Below the pieces are notes generated by a model. That model was not told the DNA's origin. It made no database searches and was given only the letters and a program-made list of their open reading frames with translations. Shown here piece after piece: positions 1 through 43,000 of a stretch of 64,000 nt of DNA (its first letter is position 1; each line of letters starts with the position of its first letter). This DNA comes from Shinisaurus crocodilurus (taxonomy: Eukaryota; Chordata; Lepidosauria; Squamata; Shinisauridae), in contig CM037877.1 of the NCBI GenBank assembly GCA_021292165.1, positions 109,057,858-109,121,857 on the forward strand. The letters are read 5' to 3'. Made by a program: the position numbers and the translations under genes.

Positions 1-156
1 TAATTTGGACAGTTCACACACTGTGTGCTCTTTTGGCATGCTATTAAATGGGGGAGGGGAGGGGGGAGTATTACAGGACCGTGTAATACTGCAGGTCCTA
101 CAGAATGGCTGCTTTACAAAGCAGCTTACTGTAATTTCAACCTTTCTGTCTTTCAG

Positions 157-31033
<30,877 letters not shown>

Positions 31034-31183
31034 GCAGCCCTTTTGAGAAGGGTCCAGCAGCAGTACTGAGCAGAAGGGAAGACATTAATCCTTTCTGTAG
31101 CATGGGGAAGATCTTCCCAAAAGCAAAGAGACAGAGGATACAGAGAGGAAGAGAATAAACCGGGAGTTCTACTGGTAACCATT

Positions 31184-31205
31184 CAATGCAATGCAACTCA
31201 GTGCA
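31184..31205 (+). promoter_or_regulatory. Tandem miR-33 seed-match sites in ABCA1 3'UTR
   Basis: CAATGCA at 31184-31190 and an overlapping CAATGCA at 31189-31195, followed by CAGTGCA at 31199-31205. CAATGCA pairs with the miR-33 seed UGCAUUG. Mammalian ABCA1 has a conserved run of three such sites at the same place early in the 3'UTR, through which miR-33 from SREBF introns represses ABCA1 (established knowledge). The third site here has a G in place of A, which would leave a G:U wobble. Confidence 0.8.
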
Positions 31206-33283
31206 AAGAAAACAATATTCCATTAGAGAGGCAGTGCCTCTTGGAGATGTTGCCTTGTACTGTTCTCTAGTGAAAGACTTGAATCTAGTTGTTCTTACTT
31301 TATAACTCTGTGAAATTCTAGTATGGTGCCACTTGCTGCTATGTGGCCTTCTGCCATACTCCCAACTTGTTTCTACTTAGTATGTTTTTGGCTAGGGGCT
31401 GCGCAACAGCAATTCAGAGGATTCTTGGCCAGTGATTATTTATTTGCCATTTTAAGGCATGCATAGCCCTTCCACAGGGTGAGTGGAATTGCTTGGGTGC
31501 TACATCCATTGCTGGCAATGAATGCACCAACGTGACCAGTGCCAAGCAGTACCCAACCTAAGGCATCGCTGTGGCCTTATTTAAGTATTAGCTGTTGGCC
31601 TGGTTAATCTACACAAGTTCAAGGGGACTTGTAGAAAGGCCATTCGTGGTCTTAAAACAGTGGGCCATGAAACACACCATCTCAAAATATGCATACACTT
31701 ATTCAACCATGCAAACATTTGAGAGGATTTCTATCCCACTGGTATGGTGACCAATCACTTACCCCTCCACTGGGCTTTTGTGGAGCTGTTGCTTTCCCCC
31801 CAGCTTTTATTACTTAAGACTCATGTTTGATATGTTTATTTTCTTTGCAACAGTATTATTTATAGAAGTGACTCAGCAACGTCTGTGGAGCCCTGGGCCA
31901 TCTCCGTGTCCCTATCAATCACTTTTAATATTATGTCTGTATTCGCCACTGTTACATTCGTCTAGATGCAAATGTTTGAAGATGTTTATAGTGTAGCAAT
32001 CACCACTACCCTTTTTTCAGTAACATAAAGTTCACAGTGTTGGGTTTTCCTACATCAGATGCCAAATCATAGGATGGCCCACCTCTTTCTCCGCACAGCA
32101 GTCCTTGCCCTTTAAGCCTCTAGTTAAAGCAGAAGGAAAAAGCAGTGGTGACTCCTCCCACCCGTTTTGCAGTCCTGTCATCTGTCCTTCCCTTCAGCTG
32201 CTGTGTGGCGACTCCTGTTGAACTCCCACTTCCACTGGAAGGTGGAGCAAAACAGCCCCAGAGTTTGGGGGAAAGAGTGGCAATCCCAGGCAGCAGATTA
32301 ATAGATGGCATTTATTAAAGAAATAGGCTCAATTTTAAAGATGACTTACAGAAGACTTGCTCATGCAGGAAGCAATGTCAAGGTTTTTTAAGTCAACCAA
32401 GCAGGTACTTTTACACCAAAAGCTATTTGGGCGGGCAAGTGGGTGGGGGCAGGAAGCTGGCCGTGAGTGCCTCTTTTAAACACTGGAGTACCTTTAAGGA
32501 AAGAAAAAAGGCTTGGCTTTATCAAATGTCTTAATGGGCAAAATCCAGCATTGCATGATTGAACTTCTGCTCATGCGACAAAACAAACTTTCTCTTCCTC
32601 CCTGCAGCCTGCGCACCCTCCAAAGCTCTGCTCCGGAGGATCCCCCAACCCTCCAGAACAACTTTAACGGTGCACAGGAAGCTGCAGGGAGGGAATAGGA
32701 ATCTCCCCCCTACCCATTCTGCTGGTGGAAGCCATTCTATCAGCGGGATGAATTAATTGGTTTCCAATTCAATCAATGACTACATTCATGCATGCCCCCA
32801 AATCAGGCACAATCCTGAAAAGGTTACTTGCAACTAAGTCCTTCTGAAGTCGATGGGACATGAAGTTAGATCATACATACCGGTACTCTTATTTTCTTTT
32901 CTGTCCCAACCCCAGCCATAAAATGCCTGTAGTTCTTACACCTCAAAAGCTAGGCAGGTGCTTCCCCTTCTCCACAGCAGATATTCTGGACAGTTTGTAT
33001 TCAATCATTCTTTGGTAATTGTTGCACAGAGCACAAAACTGATTTTACACAATGGTCAGCAGGTCCTGTTATAAGGTAAAACAACCACCACCAAGAGATT
33101 TGTCCTTCCTTAGACAATCAGGAGTGTTCTTTTAGTATATTGTTTAAGATGCACTTGCAATTCTGCCTGAGACAATCCATACAAAGTTAAGCATTTAACA
33201 GTGCATTCCTCTACATGTCTACTAAAAAAGAAACTGCTTTGAGTTCAAGGGGGCCTAAATGGGTATAGGATTGAAGCATAACA

Positions 33284-33353
33284 CTGCAATGCTATGCAAA
33301 CTTACCTGGGAGTTACTTCTAAGGATTGCACTGTAGAGGATTGCACTGTAAGT
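33284..33353. repeat. Short 'gtgcaatcctatgcatgtctactcag' type repeat, fragmented
   Basis: CACTGCAATGCTATGCAAAC then GGAGTTACTTCTAAGGATTG matches a common short squamate repeat also seen at 34127-34290, 40012-40100, 40495-40636, 42396-42473, 47536-47618, 58327-58390 and 61083-61145. Class unknown. Confidence 0.45.
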
Positions 33354-33967
33354 CCCATTGTTTCCAATGGAAATTTTTTATGCACATGCTTCCCATGAGA
33401 AACAACGGTTCTTAGAAGTGCTTCTTGGTAGGAGTGGGGATCCTACATTGAACCCTACCACTGTGTACTGTAGTTGCCTCAAAATCTGTAAGCCATTTAT
33501 ACAAGTTTTCCTTTCTGTTGGGTGTGGGTTAGCCAAATTTATCCTCAGTGCTACATGTATCACGATATAAAACCACTGATCATGGAACTGTGTTGAGAAC
33601 ATTTACCACCTCGGTGTGAATGTGGTGAAGTTGCTGCATCCCTCTGCTGTACTTGTACTGCTGTAGAGGTTCTTTCCTATGAATACTTTTCTTATAGAAG
33701 TAATATTTATGGCAACCCTGTATTACCATACTTTTCTTTCTACCCGTTTCAAACTGTTCTTGTTTTAATATGGTTGTGGTCCTTCATTCCAAGCACTTTA
33801 TGCTAGCTGTAATGGGATCTATTTTTGCACTGGAATACCCTATTAACTTTGCAAAAATCTAGAGCAGTTTCTTACACACACACACACGTTAAATTAAAAT
33901 GTTTCAATGGACATTTTCATGAAAAACAAATATAGGTATTTGTTAATTGCCTTGTATCAAGTAAAAC

Positions 33968-33973
33968 AATAAA
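33968..33973 (+). terminator. ABCA1: Likely ABCA1 polyadenylation signal
   Basis: AATAAA in a run gtaaaacaataaaagtgttg, followed by GT-rich sequence (gtgttgctgg, ttgtggtat) suited to cleavage-factor binding. An ATTAAA lies 76 bp upstream at 33892. Placement is inferred from UTR length. Confidence 0.6.
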
Positions 33974-33990
33974 AGTGTTGCTGGTCTACA

Positions 33991-35241
33991 AGCGATTATG
34001 CATTTACTGTAAAAGATTGTGGTATAAATCTTTCACCAAGTTAGGGAATATTTCCATGCTTACTGGTAAATATAAAGTGTTTTCTATTCTGTCCTTCACT
34101 GCACTGGGATATTACAAAATTAAAATATGCAATGCAATCATATGCATGTTTTACTCAGAAGTCAGTCACTCTGGTCAGAGATTTACTCCGTAATGTGTGT
34201 TTAGGATTGCAGCCCAACAGTGCAATCCTATACATGCCTATTTAGAAGATCCACTGAATTCAATAGGACTTGCTCCTATGTAAATGTTTGTCTGCAGCCT
34301 TAAAAGGGGAAATTGTTAACTATCAAATTATCTGACAACTTATATAGATGCTAAATTTAAGATCCTATCTGCTAGGATAAAGCTAGTACAGCCGGAGATG
34401 TGTGGGTGGAGTTTTTCCATTTGTTGATATTTATTTATTTATCTCTATGCTGCCCCACAGCCGAATCTCTCTGGGCAGTTCACAAACAAATATTAAAACC
34501 ATCCTCGATCACCAATGGCAAACTAACATTTTGTTTGACCCCTGAGAATAAAGCTTATACTTATTTACCTGAGAGTAAGTCCCACTGAATTCAGTGGGGT
34601 TGCTTACGAAACGTCCACTGTGAGCTCCTGCTCCATCCATTCATGGACGTATTTTGGCTAGGAAGGGGCCAAAAATAGTGGGATTCCAATCATTGATCAC
34701 ACTGATGTTACATAATCCCAGATGTCACCGTCACCATCCATTAAAATTTTCCGCCTCCTGCTTTTTCCCTTTATGCCTCCCCAACTCCATATTGGTGACA
34801 CCTTCTCTAGCAAAAAGTGTTTTCCCTATGCCTAAGTGGCCAGCCCCTCCTTTCCATCTGAAGTTCTTGGGGGGCCCTTCTCATATTACACCTTTGCAAC
34901 CCAATGACATTACCTTAGGAAGTCCCAGGTCCCATGAGAGGAGCCCCTACTGCTTCCCTCCTCATCTTCACAGCATGGAAGGGGCTGTCCACTGGGGCTC
35001 CCTGCTGTGAAGGAGATGTGAGAAGGGGGAGTCCTACACATGACACAGAATGAAGCAGTAGAATTCTGAGCCGTAGCACTGCAAGTGGGGGTAGGGGGGG
35101 TGTTGGTAATCTGTTGTAGTGCTGCAACATGTAAAAATAATTCCTGCACTAGGACACCAGAGAGGGGGCTACATTAAATCCGCCCTGCCCCAATATGCTT
35201 GTTTCCTGTGGTGAAGGAGTTGTGTTTAAATGAGTAGAGCA
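33991..35241. other. Spacer downstream of ABCA1
   Basis: Convergent intergenic sequence. Holds short repeat copies at 34127-34290 and 34560-34600 and a LINE 3' tail at 34428-34505. No coding exon or RNA gene recognised; short ORFs at 34654-35150 have no family support. Confidence 0.6.
34428..34505 (-). mobile_element. L2/CR1-like LINE 3' tail, minus strand
   Basis: TATTTATTTATTTATC then CTGCCCCACAGCCGAATCTC and TCTGGGCAGTTCAC is the reverse complement of the 3' hairpin and tail of the LINE at 22150-24541. Confidence 0.65.
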
Positions 35242-35345
35242 GGGAAGGGCAACTTGTGGCCTTCAGATGTTTTGACACACAGTTCCCATCAGGCCTAGCC
35301 AGCAGAGCCAATAATAGGGGATTGATGGGAGTTGTGGCCCTCTGG
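35242..35345. mobile_element. Fold-back MITE, family 1, diverged
   Basis: CAGGGAAGGGCAACTTGTGG and CACAGTTCCCATCAGGCC face GATGGGAGTTGTGGCCCTCT. Right end lost. Confidence 0.5.
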
Positions 35346-35830
35346 ATGTTGTTGGTCTACAAGGTGCTCACCCATCAGGTAGAGCATTCAGGAATCTGCC
35401 CACCCGCTGCCATTTGAAGTGGCTGCCATTTGAAGTGGCACAGTCCAAAGATTTATTTCTGTGTAGTGTTAAGATGATGTGATCTCAGCCACTCTGGATG
35501 CTACATCCTCCCTTGTGGAGTGTGTGAATTAACTCCTCCCCCAACTGCAAGAACATTTATGCTCCACCCCTTCAAGTTAAAGGCGGACCATCCAGACCTA
35601 AATTATGATATCTGGTTCAATAAGGGACTGATGGCTAGAACCTGAAGTGGCAGATGCAATTAAAATAGAAGAATGACTACAATAGTATGCATAAATTTTA
35701 AAAAGTCCTTTTTAATGTACACATTTTAGGAATTGCTTTTTGGGTGGTGGATCCAAATGTGCAAGCATGCACATGCCTCATAATATGCAATAGACATTAA
35801 TTTTGACAGTGATGCTTTCAAAACAATCAG

Positions 35831-35836
35831 TTTATT
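35831..35836 (-). terminator. Candidate polyadenylation signal of proximal NIPSNAP3
   Basis: TTTATT on the plus strand (AATAAA on the minus strand), about 1.09 kb past the stop codon. If used, the 3'UTR carries a (CA)n run and a family-2 fold-back. Unproven. Confidence 0.4.
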
Positions 35837-36285
35837 CACAGTTTCAGCATTTTAGGAAGCCGGTGCTAGCCCTATGTGCACAGAAAGATTTACCTGAAAT
35901 TTTCCATGTAGTGAAAAGGAAAGAAAAGCCACCCTGGACCCTAAACAGAAATGGACAGGTGAGTTCTCATACAGCATAAAAACATTTGGAAAGGAAAAAT
36001 TGGTCATCTTCATGGTTTCTTGAACACTGTTTACTTAACCACTACCTAAATTGCACTGCAAAGGTTTCTTTGACCCAATTTTAGTCCCAACTGCAGCCAG
36101 ACAGGTCATGATTTTTTTTAAAAAATCCATTAGTTAGGCCAGTGATAGAACTGTGCATCTTCACCATAGAAAATGCATGTCACCCTTGAGCCGATGTAAC
36201 TTTTGAGCTTTAGAAAACTTAGGTGAAGACTGACAGTAATGTTTTCAGAAGATTGCAGGCAGTGAAAAAGGAATCGCTGTCCATG

Positions 36286-36333
36286 GTGTGTGTGTGTGTG
36301 TGTGTGTGGTGTGTGTGTGTGTGTGTGTGTGTG
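36286..36333. repeat. TG microsatellite
   Basis: Two (TG)n blocks joined by GGTG, about 23 units. Probably inside the proximal NIPSNAP3 3'UTR. Confidence 0.9.
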
Positions 36334-36583
36334 CGCACATACCCCTGTTCCCAGTTTACCTGTCGTTTCAAATCCTTTGCAAAAATGGTTTGACTAAGCA
36401 GTGGTGCAAAAGAACCATGTGTAAACCCTGGGAAACAGTGCTGCTCTCAAACCACTTTCAGCTCTATTTCCAGCCTTTGTGTCCTTTACACCATTGCCCT
36501 GTTTTCATATACTTTAAGTACACAAGGAAGAAAGCCTAGTATAAGGAATTTATAGAAGCCACTTTTTATATTTAAAAGGCTTT

Positions 36584-36711
36584 AGGGCGCAATCCTATGC
36601 ATGTTTAGACCGAAAAAAGTCCTACAATTCCCAGCATTTCTCAGCCAGCCATGTGGAACGCTGGGAAATGTTGGACCTTTTTCGGTCTAAACATACATAG
36701 GATTGTGCCCT
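36584..36711. mobile_element. Fold-back MITE, family 2
   Basis: AGGGCGCAATCCTATGCATG faces CATACATAGGATTGTGCCCT; CCGAAAAAAGTCCTACAATT faces AATGTTGGACCTTTTTCGG. Lies just downstream of the proximal NIPSNAP3 stop, so probably transcribed. Confidence 0.75.
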
Positions 36712-36923
36712 TAGAAAGCTTTGGATTCTCATTTAGTGGGTGCTAAATGAGAATGCATGCTCTCTACAACCATGCACTCCACTTCCAACAAAGGAGATAG
36801 GTATATTGCTCCAAGCAAAAACAGCAGGTGTAGATTGGGATTGTATAGCTGGATTATGACAGACTTGCTTAACACTGATAGAAAAGTACTCCCCCCACCC
36901 CACCCATGAGTAAGCACAGAAAA

Positions 36924-37000
36924 CTATTTCAATTGGGAGAATGCTGTAGGCACCAGGAGACTGTTCTGCTGCGATTCCAGGAACTGAACACTTTCCCGAA
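36924..37000 (-). CDS. NIPSNAP3: Proximal NIPSNAP3 exon 6
   Basis: 77 nt, phase 1, stop TAG at 36924-36926. Encodes (V)RESVQFLESQQNSLLVPTAF SQLK. Preceded by an 86-bp intron. Confidence 0.95.
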
Positions 37001-40000
37001 CTGAAAAGAAATTACATAGTTACAAAATAAGAGGGGACATAAGCAATGCTGAGATTTTGATAAGAAAGAAAGAAAGGTTCACTTACCAGCTGCTACTACC
37101 CTAGGATCCTCATGGGCATAGTGTCTTCCAGCTGCACGACTGTCTGGGTTCTCATTCCACCAAAGCACATGAACTATGAAGACAGCAAACTGCAGCTAAA
37201 TAATGTTATGAATTATTCAATTATGAATTAAATATCCATCAATGCTTTTATGTTTTGCTTTAAAATCTAGTGCTACTATTGTGTGATCTATTGTGTACAT
37301 GACAGCTTTAGGTCAAACAAATACATCCTTTCCAAAAAGCCACTTCACACAACACGACTGGTATGCCAGGATCTGTCATAGTAAAAACACATACAAACAC
37401 ACAGTATCAGGCACCAGAGCTATGCTTGTACAATGGTGCAAATATTATTAAATGTTTCAGCCTCAGCTATTACAGTGATGCATTTTCATGGAATGAAAAG
37501 TGTAAATTAGATCTGTTCTTGTCCAGACAGATAATTTTGTAGCCCCTATCTTAACTCCTATCACAATTAAGAGAGCCAGTGTGGCGTAGTGGTGAGAGTG
37601 TTGGACTGGGACTAGGGAGATCTGGGTTCTAGTCCCCGCTCAGCAATGAAACCAACTGGGTGGCTTTGGGCCAGTCACTGACTCACGGCCTAGCCTACCT
37701 CACAGGGTTGTTGTGAGGATAAAATGGAGAGGAGGAAGATTGTGTAAGCCGCCTTGGGTTCCTTGCAGGAAAAAAGACGGGGTATAAATAAAATTAAATA
37801 AATAAAATAAATAAAATACCACACACTGCAAGATTCAAGGGTAGGGAAGAACTACATAACTATAGTTCCATCTCAAAAGGCAAACAGCCTGATTATTCTT
37901 CTGCCAGAAGATCAGCAGACATCAGCTCAAGTATCTACCTCTGTTAAGTAGTCCATATTCGGTGTGGAAAACACCAATCAGCTTAGTGTATCCAGTCTTC
38001 ATATGTGCACTAATTGCTGCTTTAAAGGATTGTCCCCACACTGCTGGTCCACCAGGTTTCATCTGGAAGGTAACCAACTCATAGACTCCTAGAGGGGAAG
38101 GGAGGAAAGGCACCACAAGCAATCAGTTCAGAATGAGTTATGGCCCTCCAATAGAACCTAATCAGGTCTGCGTGTATTTTGCAAATGAACACAGATGTGG
38201 GACACACACAGAATTCAGCATTCAGAATATTGCAGCCTTCAATTTAAAAACAACAACAACAACATTTCTAATCCTTGTGCCTAAAAAAGTAGGACTGAAA
38301 GTTTGTGCAAACTTCTGATGAGATCTCCAAAGACAAATGGTGTTAGTAGGATTTCAGCAGTGATGCAGTAGGAATAACTCCTTGCCCTGGCCCATATCTA
38401 GCAAAGTAGGATTTATGCAAAATAAAGGAATATGCTAATTTTCTTAACCTGCGCAAGCCACAGAATTCAGCTTCGGGGGGGGGGGGGGATGTGCAAAATG
38501 CACACAGCCCTGATATAATTAGGCAAGAAAATATAATATAGGAATACTGGGAAATGTGCAAATTTTGGCACGTCTAAACTGCAGTTATTTTTGAATTCAA
38601 ACAGTAGTTTTCTGTCTTCAAGGAACGTTTGACACATTGATTTGTCCCCTGAGGTACTCCTGCATGTCTGCCATGGAGCCCCTGTACACTGCAGAGGATT
38701 CTGGAGCATGTTCTAAGGTGAACATTCAGGTTATGCGTGGTGTTGGCCAGGCCTGTTGGGCCTCATGGTCAGTCTGCATGAACTGGAAATGCACCCTAGA
38801 ACACACAAACACTCCCTGCAGTTGCATAATGTGAAAGAGTGATAGCTGTGGGCAAACTATCAGCTTGTCTGCCATTGCTAGGCTTCTAAGGAATCCTGGC
38901 CTTTTAAAAGCAAGTTTCTAGTCCAGTGGTTCTCAACTTTTGCCCCATGCACCCTTTTCACCGTATGTCAGGATGTCATTCCCCCCTTTCCAAGATTGTC
39001 TGACTTAATCTGTGCCATACAACCGTGTGATGTCCTGTAGATTATGTACAATCTGTAGAATTGTAATTTGTAGAAAGGTCAGTATTCCAACAGTTTGAGT
39101 CTGTGGTACAAATTCCCACCCTGAAACCCTAAAATTCCCCCCCTGGGGGGAATTCCCCCTGGTTGAGAACCCCTGTTCTAGTCCTTATGGCTGCAAATGC
39201 AGAACACAGCTTGGCAACCCACAGCATGACAAAGTTTTACCTCAGGAGAAAAACCAGACAGTCTACACAAGTAAAGATGCCAACCTACCCACTGTCCTAA
39301 TTAAGTGCTGAAAATCAAACCATTTAATTGTAGCAACTCAACAGCTTTAAGCAAAGCACCATAAAACAAACGTACCATCCTTTTGAAGGCTGCCAAGTTC
39401 ACACCAGGGCACCAGGTAAGCAATTTCATTCTCTTGTTTGTCTAACAAGGGCAGCATTCGAGACATGTATTTTTCCTGCCATTCTTGGTCTTTGGTTAAT
39501 GCTGTCCGGACAACAGTTCTTTGTGCAAAGCTTGCTACAAAAATGGAAAGGCATATTAAGATTACTATGCTCAGATGCCCAAATTATTTTGTCATTGGGA
39601 TTAGTTCCATAGTGCCAAGATGACAACTGCATGATGAATGAACTTGCAGCAAAGATAAGTCTTAGTTCAGACATCATGCCATACCATGGTTAAGGAAGCA
39701 ACTATGACTCAAGGTCATGTCTGAACTGACAAAACATGGTTTGCAATTATCTGGCAACCCAGAATCAGAAGCTATGGCTTGAAGTGCATTTGCAGTCTGG
39801 TCACACTGAACTATAGTTAGCATGATGTCTGGATAGATAAAGCCATAGTTACAGCCACTGCTTTGCTTCCAGAGCCTGCTGTACCACAGAGAGAGAAGTG
39901 AACTCATGAAGCCAAGTTCTGAGAGGATGGAAAATGAAAACAACTCTAACCATGGTTTTCCTGATGGAAGCTCAAACCATGAAGGTGTGGTTTTCAGTTT

Positions 40001-43000
40001 TACCCCTTACAGTGCAATGCTATACATGTCTACTCAGGTGCAGATCTCATTGAGTTCAATGGGGCTTACTCCCAGGTAAGTGGGTATAAGATTAGAGCCT
40101 TAAACTCTCACAGTTGTTTCAATAATGCATTGGTCAAGCTGTGGTTGAAAATAATTTTACCTACACCCATAGAAGGGCCAGGCATACGGGCAGGTACTGG
40201 TCAAGCCCAAATATTTTCACTTTTCAGTTGCAAGCTATTTGAAGGTCCTGCAGATAATTATGAGGTGGGTCTGAGAAATGAAACAGAAGTTGGCTTATTT
40301 GGAGCAGGTTTGGGAGTTTTAATACTCTAAATTTGTGGGTTTGGCCTATAACAGGGTTCATCTGACAGTAATTTCTATGAGGACACTCTGCAGGTTAAAA
40401 ACATAATTGCAAAATCCACAGCTGTCTACTAGATCGGGTAACTACCGGTACCGTATATCCATTTATGGCCAATCTGAGGCAAAATTGTTATTAACAGTAC
40501 AATCCTATACAAGTCTATTTTATTTATTCATTACATTTCTATACTGGCCTAGTAGCCGAAGCTCTCTGAGAAGCAAGTCCCACTGAGTTCAGTGAGACAT
40601 ACTCCCAGGTAAGTGGACATAGACTGCTCTCTCAGGGCGCAATCCTACGAATGTTTAGAAAGGAAAAGTCCTACAACTGGCTGGGGAATGATGGGAGTTG
40701 TAGGACTTTGTCTAAACATGCATAGCATTGTGCCCTGAGAGGGCAGTCCCATTTTGTTATTGGCATGCTTGAACTGTAAGTAAAATTATTTTAAATTAAC
40801 CTAACAGGTTTGATTTGTGACCAATAAGATGCTGGGATACTTTAGCCTGGGAACTGGGAGCACACTCAGAACCTATCAAACAGAAAGTTAGTAGAGAGGC
40901 CTTAAGAACCTGTTTAACATTACTGTCCCAATTAAGAGGGAAACTGGTAAGCATTAACTATAGTTAACTGGTGCCCGTGTAATGCTTTACTGCAGTTAAG
41001 AGCACTGGGACAAGGGCAAAGAAAAAGGAGGGGAGGGACTCCATTATCTCACAGGTCAATACCGATACCTTAACCATTAAGGAATTGCCAGAATTATGTC
41101 TCCATTATCAGCCCATTCATAGGACAGGCCATCCTTCATATTTACTTTTTCATTCCCTATTACATTAACACACCATTACCAAGGCAGCCTCAAATAACAA
41201 GCAAGCCCTTAATCCACAGCCCGACTAATTAAAATTTGCCTCTCCATTTACAGTAATCAACTAAAGGTTGAGGCCCTAAAGAACATACAACCTTTTATAC
41301 CTTCTAATATCTATTAGACAGTTATCAGAGCCATTCAGCTGGCCAAAAATAGAGTGGAGAAGCAGGATTATTTTTGCTTGAGTAATATTACTATTTTTGC
41401 TTGTATGAGAGCACTCTACATAACTAGAGGACAGAAGAATACAAGCAACAGTTGGCAGATGAAGGATTTGTAGGGCAGTTTATATGCACACTCTTCTAGA
41501 AGGGCACTGTTTGCAAAAGTTGGTACAAAATAAAATGCCTTCAATGGGACTAACCTAAGGGGTCAGCAGCTGGAGGCCCTTCGTCAATATCTAGCCTCCT
41601 AAAGGATGCTGCTTGGCCTTCACCAGTTGCCAACAGGCATCTTTGTTAAATTACACTGGTGGTATGGGAGCTGCCACAGTGCAACTCTTTCCCACATTGC
41701 AGGAGTAATAGGAGAAGCCCCATACTGCATGGGAGATCCAGAGCTATTATTTATTATTACATTATTCTCCTCCTCCTCCAAGGAATCCAAGGTGGCTTAC
41801 ATGATCCTCTTCCTTATCCTCACAACAACCCTGTGAGGTAGGTAAGGTTGAGTCAGTGACTGGCTAATCCCTAAGTGGGGACTAGAAACCAGATCCCCGA
41901 TATCCAAATCCAACACTAATAACTACACCACACTGGCTCCCAATCTTATTATCTACTCAATTACATAAAAGGCACTATGAAGTGGAAGTGTGCATACCAT
42001 ACTTCCAAATATGGAAAACTTTATTCAGTCCCCCAAACTCTAATGTCCAATATCCAACCATCTGGGAATGAGCTGTACGAAGGTGAATGTTTTTACTGGT
42101 CAATTCCAGAAAATCTTTCATCTTGTCTGGCTTAATAGTATAGGTACGAAACTCGTAGAATGTGCTATCATCTTGTCTGGGCCCTGTGGCAAAAGACGAT
42201 GAAACCTAAAAAGAAAATATTTTAGGAAAAAAAATACATAAGGAAAGGGGAGGGGGGCAGGGTTATAGCAAAAATAAATTTTGGCTGGCTACCAAGGGCA
42301 GCCTAGATTCGTTGACCCCTGTATAAATAGGATATCAAGAGAGCAGGAAAATATATTAACATGTGGGCTTTGACTTCAGCCTGTATTCATGCACCCTGAT
42401 CCTATATATCAAAGTAAATCACCCTGAATTCGTTGGGGCTTACCTCAAGTCAGCAGGCATAGGATTGCAGCCTTGAGTGTAGAGAGGTTCCAGGCTGTTT
42501 TAGAACTGCACTTTGGTCTCTTCTAATCTCACAGATGTCACTGGTGCACAAACACCAGAGAGTACACGGAGGTAACCAAGCTAGGTTTGTTTTCCAGTTA
42601 AATAAAATGTATAGGGCAACAAGGTCATCATTACTCTTTTCATGTTCATCTCTTCTCAGTTTAAGCTGCCTGGCAATCATTTGTTGCAAAGCACTGACAG
42701 CTACAAACAAACTCAATTAACGATACACAAATCAAAAGAAGGGGGTTAATCACTGCTTCTGCAATGTTTTTAGACCTCAAGAGTGCCAAAATAAATAAAC
42801 AAACAGTAACTCCTGAAAAATGAGTGTGTGTCACCTTTCAGTTGTAGCATTTTGCAAGGATTCCACCAGAGAGCAGTATTTATTGCTCCATCCTTTGCTT
42901 TCCCAGGAGGAGCAGCTGCCAGGTATAGTGCTGGAGGGCTCTAGAGGTTTCCCTGGGCTTACAGCATTTCAAACCAGTTGTATTTTAAAAATAGAAACCA

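Larger units (their letters stand above)
31034..33990 (+). other. ABCA1: ABCA1 3' untranslated region (about 2.9 kb, inferred)
   Basis: Runs from the stop to just past the AATAAA at 33968. The length agrees with the long 3'UTR known for mammalian ABCA1. Contains tandem miR-33-type seed matches at 31184-31205 and several ATTTA-containing AU-rich stretches (about 31430-31450 and 31855-31865). Two repeat-like segments sit at 32535-32760 and 33284-33353. Confidence 0.75.

Noticed and set aside
31154..31159. AATAAA early in the ABCA1 3'UTR as the main polyadenylation signal
   Set aside because: It would cut off the adjacent conserved miR-33 sites and give a UTR of about 150 nt, unlike known ABCA1 transcripts. 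A minor short isoform cannot be excluded.
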